A stretch of DNA of 10,462 nt from Gammaproteobacteria bacterium. Lineage in GTDB: Bacteria; Pseudomonadota; Gammaproteobacteria; Pseudomonadales; Azotimanducaceae. A program made the position numbers and the translations under genes. Positions 1 to 6,494 of the stretch are shown piece after piece; position 1 is the first letter of the stretch, and each line of letters opens with the position of its first letter. Where the stretch lies: positions 1 to 10,462 of the forward strand of contig VXNE01000319.1 in assembly GCA_009840715.1 (NCBI GenBank). Direction: 5' to 3'. Under the pieces are notes generated by a model, which did not search any database, was not told where the DNA came from, and worked only from the letters and a program-made list of their open reading frames with translations.

Positions 1-51
1 ATACACCCGCTTAATCTCGGCGGCTCGTCCATATCTGTAAACTAGTCTCCC
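1..51. other. Adapter-like, probably non-genomic left end
   Basis: Positions 17-49 align without gaps to the Nextera Read 1 adapter (ending in the transposon mosaic end) at 19 of 33 positions by hand count, in the orientation expected for the left end of an insert. ACAC at 3-6, then 10 bases, then this block resembles the ACAC-index-adapter order of an i5 primer. An in-frame TAG at 43-45 interrupts the peptidase frame, which is clearly coding from about 52 on (TPGYDGG). The match is imperfect, so this call rests partly on the much better match at the other end. Confidence 0.5.
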
Positions 52-2247
52 ACGCCCGGATACGACGGCGGCCCGTTCTTCTTCGCGGACGGCTCCCGGA
101 TCGTCTGGCGCCGGTTCACCGAGGACGGGCTGCGAGCCGACCTCTGGTCGATGCACCCGGACGGCACGGATCCGCGACGCCTCACGGACTTCGGGTCCAT
201 GAGCTGGGCGCCCTACCCGCATCCCTCCGGCGAGTACGTCTTCTTCGCGTCGAACAAGCACGGCTTCGACAACTTCGAGGTCTTCATCGTGGACGCCGAC
301 GGCACGAAGGAACCGGTCCGCGTGACGTACACGGACGGTTTCGACGGCCTGCCGGTGCCCTCCCCCGACGGCCACCGGCTGGCCTGGACATCGAACCGGC
401 ACGGCGAGCAAGGCGGCCAGATCTACCTCGCGGACTGGAATCACGATGCGGCGCTACGGGCCCTCGCTCTCGCGCCCGACCGCGACACGGTCCCGGCGAC
501 GGCGCCGGTCTCCCCCACGACACGCCTCGAGGACCACGTGTCGTTCCTGGCCGGGCCGGAACTGGCGGGTCGCCTGACGGGATCGGTCGGGGAACTGCTT
601 GCCAGCGAGTACATCGCCCATCAACTCGCACGGATCGGAGCCCATCCGCTTCCCAGCGAGGGCGACATGATGTTCGAGTTCGAGTTCACGGCGGGGGCCA
701 GGGACGTTGGCTCCAGCGTCGTCGTCGACGGTCCTTTCGGGGCGATCGAGTTCACCGGTGCGGACAGCGTCCACGCGCTCGGCTTCTCCGACTCCGGCGA
801 CGTCGAGGGGCCCGCGGTGTTCGCGGGGTACGGCATCCGCGTGCCTGACTCCGCCGAATTCGGCTACGACAGTTACGCGACGCTCGATGTGCGGGACAGG
901 ATCGTCGTCGCGCTGCGTTACGTGCCCGAAGACACGGAAGGCGACGTACGGGCCACGCTGAATCGCTATTCCGGCCTGCGCTACAAGGCGCTGACGGCGC
1001 GCGAAGCCGGCGCCCGCGGTTTGCTCGTCGTCACCGGCCCACGCTCGCCCAACGCCGGCAAGACCATCCCCATGGCCTTCGACACCGCTGCCGCCGGATC
1101 CGGCATCCCGGCTGCGAGCGTCGGCGAGGAGGTCGCGCTTGCCCTCTTCGCCAGCACGGGGCGAACGTTGGAGGAGATTCAGAAGAGCTTCGACGACGGC
1201 AAGCCGCACGCCGTAGGCTTCGAGATCCCCCGCGTCCGCATCGGCCTCTCCACCGCGCTCGCGCGCGAACGGCGGACCGGGCGGAACGTCGTGGCAGCGT
1301 TGTCCGGCACCGCCGGCACGGAAGCGTCCTGGGTCGTACTGGGCGCGCACTACGATCACCTCGGACACGGCCGTGGCGGAAGCTCCCTCGCACGCGGGGA
1401 CGAGGCCGGCGAAGTGCATCCCGGCGCCGACGACAACGCCTCGGGCGTCGCTGCCTTGCTCGAAGCCGCCCGGGCGCTCTCGGAGACGGACCACCGCCGG
1501 CCAGTCGCGTTCGCCTTCTGGAGCGGCGAGGAACTCGGCGTGCTCGGGTCTTCGCATTTCGTCGACCGCGGGCCGATTCCGACCGGGCGGATCGCCGCGT
1601 ACATCAATCTCGACATGGTGGGAAGAGTCCGCGATAACCGGCTGAACGTGCAGGGTATTGGCTCAAGTCCAGATTGGGCCCGCGTGGTCGAGGCGGCGAA
1701 TGTGCCTGTCGGGTTCGACCTCAGCCTCCAGTCCGATCCCTATCTCCCCACGGACAGCGCCGCCTTCTACAACGCGGGCATCCCTACCGCGAACCTGTTC
1801 AGCGGCGCGCACCCGGACTACCACCGTCCAACGGACACGGCCGAGAAGCTCGACTACGAGGCGCTCGGCCGCGTGAGTCGATTCGCCGCCCTGCTCGCCG
1901 CCCGGGTAGCCAAGCGGGACGGGCCACTCTCATTCGTCCAGGTGGAACGCACCATGCAGCGTGGCGGGAGCCGCGACACGATGCGCGCGTACACAGGCAC
2001 CGTCCCGGACTACGCGAGCGAAGTCGAAGGGCTCCTGCTCTCGAGCGTGATCGAGGGCGGCCCGGCAGCCGCGGCGGGACTGCGGGGCGGCGACATGATC
2101 GTCGAGTTCGCCGGCCAGGCGATCACGAACATCTACGACTACACCTACGCCCTCGACGACGTGAAGGTCGACGTGCCCGTGGAGGTGGTGTTCGTGCGCG
2201 ACGGCGTGCGGCACCGCGTGACGCTGACGCCCGGCGCCCGTCCATAA
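52..2247 (+). CDS. TolB-propeller / M28 zinc peptidase / PDZ protein, 5'-truncated
   Basis: This is a secreted metallopeptidase of the M28 (aminopeptidase Y/AAP-like) family, probably acting in the periplasm or outside the cell on N-terminal residues of peptides. Numbering is from the ATG at 151, but coding clearly extends back to about 52 (TPGYDGG...FADGSRIVW), so that ATG is internal and the signal peptide is lost. TolB-like PD40 repeats lie before residue 105 (DPRRLT, SPDGHRLAWTSNR). The M28 N-terminal part is about 123-185, a PA-type insert about 195-355, and the catalytic core about 378-590. All five zinc ligands and the general base are visible: H400 (GAHYDHLG), D427 (GADDNASG), E460 base and E461 (SGEELG), D488 (NLDMVGR) and H558 (DYHRPTDT). 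A PDZ domain fills about 600-695 (GLRGGDMIVEFAGQ). The protein appears catalytically intact. Substrate is unknown. Family assignment is firm; the true start lies outside the window. Confidence 0.93.
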   Translation, partial: TPGYDGGPFFFADGSRIVWRRFTEDGLRADLWSMHPDGTDPRRLTDFGSMSWAPYPHPSGEYVFFASNKHGFDNFEVFIVDADGTKEPVRVTYTDGFDGLPVPSPDGHRLAWTSNRHGEQGGQIYLADWNHDAALRALALAPDRDTVPATAPVSPTTRLEDHVSFLAGPELAGRLTGSVGELLASEYIAHQLARIGAHPLPSEGDMMFEFEFTAGARDVGSSVVVDGPFGAIEFTGADSVHALGFSDSGDVEGPAVFAGYGIRVPDSAEFGYDSYATLDVRDRIVVALRYVPEDTEGDVRATLNRYSGLRYKALTAREAGARGLLVVTGPRSPNAGKTIPMAFDTAAAGSGIPAASVGEEVALALFASTGRTLEEIQKSFDDGKPHAVGFEIPRVRIGLSTALARERRTGRNVVAALSGTAGTEASWVVLGAHYDHLGHGRGGSSLARGDEAGEVHPGADDNASGVAALLEAARALSETDHRRPVAFAFWSGEELGVLGSSHFVDRGPIPTGRIAAYINLDMVGRVRDNRLNVQGIGSSPDWARVVEAANVPVGFDLSLQSDPYLPTDSAAFYNAGIPTANLFSGAHPDYHRPTDTAEKLDYEALGRVSRFAALLAARVAKRDGPLSFVQVERTMQRGGSRDTMRAYTGTVPDYASEVEGLLLSSVIEGGPAAAAGLRGGDMIVEFAGQAITNIYDYTYALDDVKVDVPVEVVFVRDGVRHRVTLTPGARP

Positions 2248-2297
2248 CGCGATCCGGTCACACGGTCATTCGGGAGGTTTCGGGGCCTCGTCCATCT
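2056..2297. repeat. Copy A of a diverged duplication spanning two convergent gene ends
   Basis: This stretch covers the last 64 codons of the peptidase PDZ domain, its TAA stop, and about 50 nt beyond. It matches 2434-2657. The spacing from the plus-strand stop to the minus-strand stop is identical in both copies (2247 to 2268, and 2607 to 2628), so the duplicated unit includes the tail of the convergent small gene as well as the peptidase tail. Similarity fades at about 2297. Boundaries were set by eye. Confidence 0.75.
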
Positions 2298-2358
2298 CGT
2301 CTTTGCCAAACAGGAAGAACGAGCTGTGGCGGGTGGTCGGCAGAAGCCGCTCGAACAT
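2266..2358 (-). pseudogene. Chimeric remnant: AAA_14-like ATPase N-terminus joined to coiled-coil gene tail
   Basis: A 30-codon ORF starts with ATG at 2356-2358, has a GAGGG about 7 nt upstream, and ends with TGA at 2266-2268. Its first 19 residues (MFERLLPTTRHSSFFLFG) resemble, from memory of the family, the short leader before the Walker A loop in AAA_14/DUF4143 ATPases (typically R-L-L...SFFLFGPRGTGKS). Here the P-loop is absent. The reading instead runs into KDEMDEAPKPPE, which is collinear with the tail of the 2626-2904 gene (IKGRIDDALKRPE). That suggests an ATPase gene whose body was deleted, leaving its start fused to duplicated DNA. It could also be a short hypothetical ORF with a chance resemblance. 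No function is claimed. Confidence 0.45.
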
Positions 2359-2370
2359 CCCAGAGCCCTC

Positions 2371-2424
2371 ATTAGAAATACGGACTACGGTCCATATTTT
2401 ACGCTGATATCTGGAGCATGCTCC
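2371..2424. promoter_or_regulatory. AT-rich pocket with direct repeat and perfect 12-bp palindrome
   Basis: In otherwise GC-rich DNA this stretch is AT-rich. It contains a tandem pair of heptamers (TACGGAC at 2379-2385, TACGGTC at 2386-2392), an ATTTTA run at 2396-2401, and the perfect palindrome GGAGCATGCTCC at 2413-2424. It lies directly upstream of the minus-strand ATPase-like remnant, so it may be that gene's old promoter and operator. I could not find a convincing -35/-10 pair, so the regulatory reading is tentative. Confidence 0.35.
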
Positions 2425-2433
2425 CTCCACACG

Positions 2434-2607
2434 GGCCGCCCGGCACGGGCAGCAGGACTGCGCGGTGGCGACGTCATCGTCCAGTCCCCCGGGCAGGCCA
2501 TCGCGAACATCTACGACTACACCAGCGCCGTCGACGACGTGAAGCTCGGCGTGCCTGTCGAGGTGGTGTTCGCGCGCGACGTGGTGACACCCGGCGCCCG
2601 TCCGTAG
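2434..2607 (+). pseudogene. Detached PDZ fragment, decayed duplicate of the peptidase C-terminus
   Basis: The frame reads GRPARAAGLRGGDVIVQSPGQ through to TPGARP and a TAG stop. About 43 of 55 aligned residues are identical to the PDZ end of the upstream peptidase. An 18-nt in-frame deletion removes six residues before the terminal TPGARP. There is no peptidase, no propeller and no signal peptide, and upstream of 2434 the frame is unrelated. An open frame runs back to an ATG at 2326, but that part is low-complexity read-through of the scar region. Best read as a gene fragment that is no longer translated usefully. Confidence 0.75.
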
Positions 2608-2657
2608 CGCGCGCCGATTGCGCGGTCACTCGGGACGCTTCAGCGCATCGTCGATCC
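2434..2657. repeat. Copy B of the duplicated convergent gene end
   Basis: This is the partner of 2056-2297. It includes the PDZ fragment, the 18-nt spacer between stops, and the last codons of the small coiled-coil gene. In copy B that minus-strand gene is intact, and in copy A the plus-strand peptidase is intact, so each copy keeps one functional gene and one broken one. The offset is 378 nt at the start and 360 nt at the end because of the 18-nt deletion. Confidence 0.75.
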
Positions 2658-2904
2658 GTCCCTTGATGTAGGCCACGTCCTCGCGCAGGTCTCCCACGTC
2701 CTCGCGCAGGTCCCCGATGTCGCGCTTGATCTGCTCCATGTCGGTGCGCAGGTCGTCAATTCTCGAGTCCAACACCGACGCGACGACCGACAGGGCGGCG
2801 ACGACGACCGCCACCGCGGTGATGACGGGCATGGCGACTTCCCGACCGCCGGTCACGCGGTGCGGCGTGACCCGTACCGCTTCCCTGCCTGCCTCGCTAC
2901 CCAT
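2626..2904 (-). CDS. Small membrane-anchored coiled-coil protein, function unknown
   Basis: A 92-residue protein. A short polar N-terminus is followed by one membrane segment at about residues 26-45 (PVITAVAVVVAALSVVASVL). Residues 46-88 are a highly charged heptad coiled coil (DSRIDDLRTDMEQIKRDIG, then DLREDVG/DLREDVA and YIKGRIDD). Architecture suggests a single-pass inner-membrane protein whose helix oligomerises. No enzymatic motif is seen. Start choice: AAGGGA lies 9 nt before the ATG at 2902-2904. An ATG at 2911-2913 directly abuts that motif and is less likely, and an internal ATG just before the membrane segment (residue 25) is also possible. The open frame extends to 3036, but that start falls inside the receptor terminator hairpin and is rejected. 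It converges with the peptidase gene fragment. Confidence 0.6.
   Translation of the reverse strand: MGSEAGREAVRVTPHRVTGGREVAMPVITAVAVVVAALSVVASVLDSRIDDLRTDMEQIKRDIGDLREDVGDLREDVAYIKGRIDDALKRPE
2673..2712 (-). repeat. Tandem 21-bp coding repeat (heptad duplication)
   Basis: CCACGTCCTCGCGCAGGTC occurs at 2673-2691 and again 21 nt later from 2694. It encodes the consecutive heptads DLREDVG and DLREDVA of the coiled coil. The near-identity at DNA level suggests recent slippage that lengthened the coil by one heptad. Confidence 0.8.
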
Positions 2905-3002
2905 CTCGCTCATTCCCTTGACGCCGGGAACCAGCTTAGCAGACCCCCGAGTGAGCCAAGGCTGCAATTCCTGTGCGCCAACGCCCATCCGGTCCCGGAC
3001 AC

Positions 3003-3030
3003 AAAAAAAGAAGGGGCGCCGAAGCGCCCC
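3003..3030 (-). terminator. Rho-independent terminator of the first receptor gene
   Basis: On the minus strand GGGGCGC-TTCG-GCGCCCC forms a perfect 7-bp stem with a UUCG tetraloop closed by C-G. It is followed by TTC and seven T residues. It begins about 40 nt after the receptor stop codon and separates that gene from the small coiled-coil gene. Confidence 0.9.
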
Positions 3031-3070
3031 CTCCACGAGACGGTGGCGGATCCTTCCGCCGGGGTCGTGC

Positions 3071-6000
3071 CTACCGATACGCCCCCATGCTGTACTCGAA
3101 CTCCACGCCCCAGTAGCGGGGATACAGCGCCACGACGCGCTGCGGCCAGTTGGCCCCGTAACCCGTCCGGCGGTTCTCCATGTCGGAGTGCCGGATGTAG
3201 GTCTTGTCGAGCACGTTGTCGACGAAGGCCGACGCCGACCAGCGCCCGGTGGCCTCCCGATAGGTCAGCCGCATGTCCCAGCGCTCCCGCTCGGGCACCA
3301 GGTCCCACGGACGGTGGAACGGCGTGGTGGCGTAGTCGCCGGTGTAGGCGATCGAGTTGTACCAGGTCCACGAGCCGCTCGGACGGTTCCACGTGTACGC
3401 GGCCCACAGCGTCGCCTTGTGCTTCGGGATCCCGGTCAGGTCCTCTCCATCGATTTCGATGCAGTAGAGCGACCGGATCTCCGCCGGCAGGGTGCACGGA
3501 TCCTGGTTCACGTCGCCACCGAGGATCTCCCGCGGGTACCGCGGGTCGTTCTCGTTGAAGAACGTGAAGGCCGTGTTGAACGTGCTTTCCGTGAAGCTGT
3601 AGTTACCGCCGATCGTGAAGTTGTCCGTCGCCAGGTACGTCGCATCGACCTCGAAGCCCTTGTTGTTGGCCTGGTCGATGTTCTTGGTCGTGTCCACCGG
3701 CCCGCGACCGGCCGGCGCTTCCAGGCCGCCCCCACCCGGCAGGGTGATGTTCGGCAACGCGAAGTCGCCGCCCTCCGACTCCCACGTCGACACGTTGGTC
3801 TGGTAGTTCTCGTAATCGTAGTAGTAGACCGCGATGTTCAACTGCAGGGTGCCATCGAGGTGCGTGCCCTTGTAGCCGAGTTCGTAGGCAATCAGGTTCT
3901 CGTCGCCGTACTGCCCGATCGCCCTCGTGTCCGTGGCGCCGTCGCCGTCGGTGTCGAGCTCGATCCGGCCGTCGGAGTTGCCGAGGTTGAAGCCGCCGGC
4001 GCGGTAACCCGCCGTGGCGCCGAGGTAGACGAGCATGTCAGGAGTCGGCTCCCAGTTGAAGTTGACGCGCCAGGTGACGTCCCCGTCCTGCTTGTAGGTA
4101 CCCAGTGTGCGGTGACCCCAACCGATGGGGACGCCCCGCAGCCGGAGCGGCCGGTCACAGGCGTACGCCTCGAGATTACACACGGGCGCGATCGGGAAGT
4201 CCGGGTCGCCCGTGAAGGTGGCCGCCCCCATGGCTACGTTGAGGGCCGCAAGCGGCGTCACGCCGGGCGCGAAGAACGACAGCGGGTTCTCCGGGCAGCG
4301 ATCCGGGTTCAGCGCGCACGCGGTGGAGATCGCCCATGGTAGCCAAGGCTTGTTGAATACCTCGATTTCCGAGTAACCGCCGCGCTGCTCCTTCGCGTCG
4401 CGCCAGTCCTTCGAGTACCGCACGCCGAGGGTCACGCTCAGGGTGTCCGTCAGCCGCAGGTCGCCCTGCGTGTAGAAGGCCAGGTTCTCGTTGTCCACGA
4501 GATTCCGGTGTTCGTACAGGGCGCCCGTGTCGCCGGTCTTCCAGCTCTGGCTGTAGGGCTTGCCCGGGTCCCCGCAATACGCCCCGTAGTTGCGCGTCGC
4601 GTCCCCGAAGTTCAGGTCGCCGCCCGCGCCGGAACCATGGGTCGTTTCCCCGATGCACGGCGGGAAGATCCAGCCGACGACGGCGAGAGAGTCCAGCAGC
4701 CAGGTGTCCCAGCCCTCCGGCCCGTAAATGGCCGCGTTCCGCGCACGGCCCTGCCCGCCGCGTTCCCGGATGCCGTACCACTGATCGCGGGACTCCCAGA
4801 ACTGGTAGACGCCCGACGTCGCGGTGAACCGGTCGCCCAGTTCCCAGAACACGCGCAGTTCGTGCGAGTAGCTCTCGACCTGCTCGATCACGGTATCGTC
4901 GATATCGGAGACGTGGCTGTCCGAGAAGCTGTTGTCCCGGTTGAACCAGTACGCGAAGCTGTTGTACGAGCCGAGGTACTTGATCGACACGCGGTCGTTG
5001 ATGTCCCAGTCCCACACCAGCGAAGCCTGCTGGTGGTCGAACTCCTCGCGGTTGTCGCCGGTCGTGAGGCCCACGATGTCCGGAGCGTCGGCCCCGCCGA
5101 TGTCGTAGGTCGCGACCGAAGCCGAACGGTAGTTCTGCGACGGCATGAACGGCCAGCGCACGCTGAAGTCATCCACGCCCGGGCGGTTGTAAGCGCCGTA
5201 GAAGGTCTCGCCGGTCGTCGGATGGATCCACCCCACGGCGCCCCGCGGGTCGTCCGCGAGATCGCCGTACTTGTCGACCCAGTCCTGTCCGACCGCGCGG
5301 AAGCCGGTCGCGTAGTAGTTGGTGTCCCGCGACACGCGGTAGCGCGGATCGCACTGGCTGTCGGAGGTGATGGGATGCTGGCCGATGCAGGGGCCTTCTC
5401 CCGCGATGCCGTGTCCGCCGTTGCCGAAGTTGTTCTTGCTGTAGGCGCGGCGGTCGTTGACGCGCAGGTTGAAGGTCATGCTGTCCGCTGGCGTCCACTC
5501 GAGGATGAGCGCGAAGTTCTGGTCGTTGACGTCCTGGATGTCCTCGGAGCCCGCGTGGCCGTCGACGGCCGGCCCGCGGATGCGCTTCACGCCGGTGAGG
5601 CGGTAGGCGAAGTTCTCCGTGACCGGACCGCTCACGAGGCCGAACCACTCGTTCGTGCCGTACTCGCCGAGCACCGCACGCACGTTCGCCTCGAAGCCCT
5701 CGTGGTTCGGCTGGTTCGTGACGTAGTTCACGACGCCGCCGATGGAGTTTCGCCCGTACAGCGTCCCCTGCGGTCCTCGCAGCACCTCGATGCGGCGGAT
5801 GTCGTAGAGGCCGCCCTCCGTCGCCGCGATACCGAAGTCGGGCGAGTAGATGCCGTTGTAGTAGGTGCCCACCCCCGGGTCACCGCCGAGGCCGCGGAAG
5901 TTGCGCCCGATGCCGCGGATCTTGATGTCCCAGTCGGTACGGGTGGTCGCGGGGATGAAGTTCACCATCTCGTTCGGACCCTGCATCCCCATGTCCCTGA

Positions 6001-6205
6001 GGAAGTCCTCGTCCATGGCGGTGATGGCGATGGAGGTGTCCGAAACCGTGGACTCCACGCGTTCGCCGTAGATCACCATCTCCTCGATACGGCGTTGTTC
6101 GGACGAATCATCGTCGTCGTCGGCGAGCGCCGGCGGCGCGATCAGGAGGAACAGGGAGGCCAATCCGAGCGCGGCCGCGCCCCGGAACGTCCGGTCGTGG
6201 ATCAT
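3071..6205 (-). CDS. TonB-dependent outer-membrane receptor, paralogue 1
   Basis: A 1044-residue active-transport channel of the outer membrane, energised by TonB-ExbBD. The signal peptide is residues 1-28, with cleavage at PPALA|DDDDD. A TonB box follows (EEMVIYGE, 41-48), then the plug at about 50-168 with the hallmark LRGPQGTLYGRNSIGG. The rest is the beta-barrel with long outer loops. There is no N-terminal STN signalling domain, so it should not control a FecI-type sigma factor. Ten cysteines fall in five close pairs (273/285, 517/544, 630/637, 676/683, 904/915), and DTDGDGATD at 751-759 resembles a calcium-binding loop. The C-terminus reads YWGVEFEYSMGAYR, with arginine rather than the usual aromatic last. 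The start is supported by GGAGAGGG about 9 nt before the ATG. It has its own promoter and terminator. Ligand is unknown; a siderophore, peptide or other large compound is possible. Confidence 0.95.
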   Translation of the reverse strand: MIHDRTFRGAAALGLASLFLLIAPPALADDDDDSSEQRRIEEMVIYGERVESTVSDTSIAITAMDEDFLRDMGMQGPNEMVNFIPATTRTDWDIKIRGIGRNFRGLGGDPGVGTYYNGIYSPDFGIAATEGGLYDIRRIEVLRGPQGTLYGRNSIGGVVNYVTNQPNHEGFEANVRAVLGEYGTNEWFGLVSGPVTENFAYRLTGVKRIRGPAVDGHAGSEDIQDVNDQNFALILEWTPADSMTFNLRVNDRRAYSKNNFGNGGHGIAGEGPCIGQHPITSDSQCDPRYRVSRDTNYYATGFRAVGQDWVDKYGDLADDPRGAVGWIHPTTGETFYGAYNRPGVDDFSVRWPFMPSQNYRSASVATYDIGGADAPDIVGLTTGDNREEFDHQQASLVWDWDINDRVSIKYLGSYNSFAYWFNRDNSFSDSHVSDIDDTVIEQVESYSHELRVFWELGDRFTATSGVYQFWESRDQWYGIRERGGQGRARNAAIYGPEGWDTWLLDSLAVVGWIFPPCIGETTHGSGAGGDLNFGDATRNYGAYCGDPGKPYSQSWKTGDTGALYEHRNLVDNENLAFYTQGDLRLTDTLSVTLGVRYSKDWRDAKEQRGGYSEIEVFNKPWLPWAISTACALNPDRCPENPLSFFAPGVTPLAALNVAMGAATFTGDPDFPIAPVCNLEAYACDRPLRLRGVPIGWGHRTLGTYKQDGDVTWRVNFNWEPTPDMLVYLGATAGYRAGGFNLGNSDGRIELDTDGDGATDTRAIGQYGDENLIAYELGYKGTHLDGTLQLNIAVYYYDYENYQTNVSTWESEGGDFALPNITLPGGGGLEAPAGRGPVDTTKNIDQANNKGFEVDATYLATDNFTIGGNYSFTESTFNTAFTFFNENDPRYPREILGGDVNQDPCTLPAEIRSLYCIEIDGEDLTGIPKHKATLWAAYTWNRPSGSWTWYNSIAYTGDYATTPFHRPWDLVPERERWDMRLTYREATGRWSASAFVDNVLDKTYIRHSDMENRRTGYGANWPQRVVALYPRYWGVEFEYSMGAYR

Positions 6206-6283
6206 GGTTCTTACCCTCTCCGCTGTCGCTGCGGACAGCTGTTTCTTGGTCTCTCCAGCGCCGCCCGTGGACGGCGAGCGACC

Positions 6284-6312
6284 TGTTTACGAACTTGCCG
6301 TCTCGATGTCAA
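6284..6312 (-). promoter_or_regulatory. Sigma70-type promoter of receptor paralogue 1
   Basis: On the minus strand a perfect -35 (TTGACA, 6307-6312) is followed by a 17-nt spacer and TAAACA (6284-6289) as -10. Predicted transcription starts near 6276, giving a leader of about 70 nt before the ATG at 6205. The -10 is weak, as in a promoter needing an activator. No clear Fur box was recognised. The rest of the gap 6206-6494 holds only the terminator of the next gene. Confidence 0.65.
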
Positions 6313-6441
6313 CTTTTTCCGCAGATTCATGGCTTTGGGGCAAGCCAGGGGCTCGGTTCGGGAAATGCGCGCACAGCAATGTATGGCGCTACATGCAGGG
6401 CGCGCTCCGCGGCCGCCACCGGGCTTCCCGCATGTCGTCGC

Positions 6442-6473
6442 CAGAAACGAACAGGGCGCCCGAAGGCGCCCTG
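6442..6473 (-). terminator. Intrinsic terminator of the second receptor gene
   Basis: The minus strand carries CAGGGCGCC-TTCG-GGCGCCCTG, a perfect 9-bp stem with a C(UUCG)G tetraloop, starting about 21 nt after the stop at 6495. The tail (TTCGTTTCTGG) is only moderately T-rich, so termination may be less efficient than at 3003-3030. It lies upstream of the promoter at 6284-6312, which makes the two receptor genes separate units. Confidence 0.75.
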
Positions 6474-6494
6474 CAATGAAGTCCGGTCGTCCGC

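Noticed and set aside
2056..2657. Insertion sequence or transposon as the source of the duplication
   Set aside because: No transposase, terminal inverted repeats or short target duplication. The repeat is diverged and consists of host gene ends.
2673..2712. CRISPR or other array from the 21-bp repeat
   Set aside because: Only two units with no spacers, fully explained by coiled-coil heptads.
2914..3036. N-terminal extension of the small coiled-coil protein to an ATG at 3034-3036
   Set aside because: The start would lie in the receptor 1 terminator region, and the added residues show no protein-like pattern.
2717..4342. Plus-strand open frame of 541 codons running through the coiled-coil gene, the terminator and receptor 1
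   Set aside because: It crosses three well-supported minus-strand features and has no recognisable domain.
6206..6280. Riboswitch or Fur box in the receptor 1 leader
   Set aside because: I saw no recognisable cobalamin-riboswitch core or Fur-like AT-rich inverted repeat. The leader is only about 70 nt.
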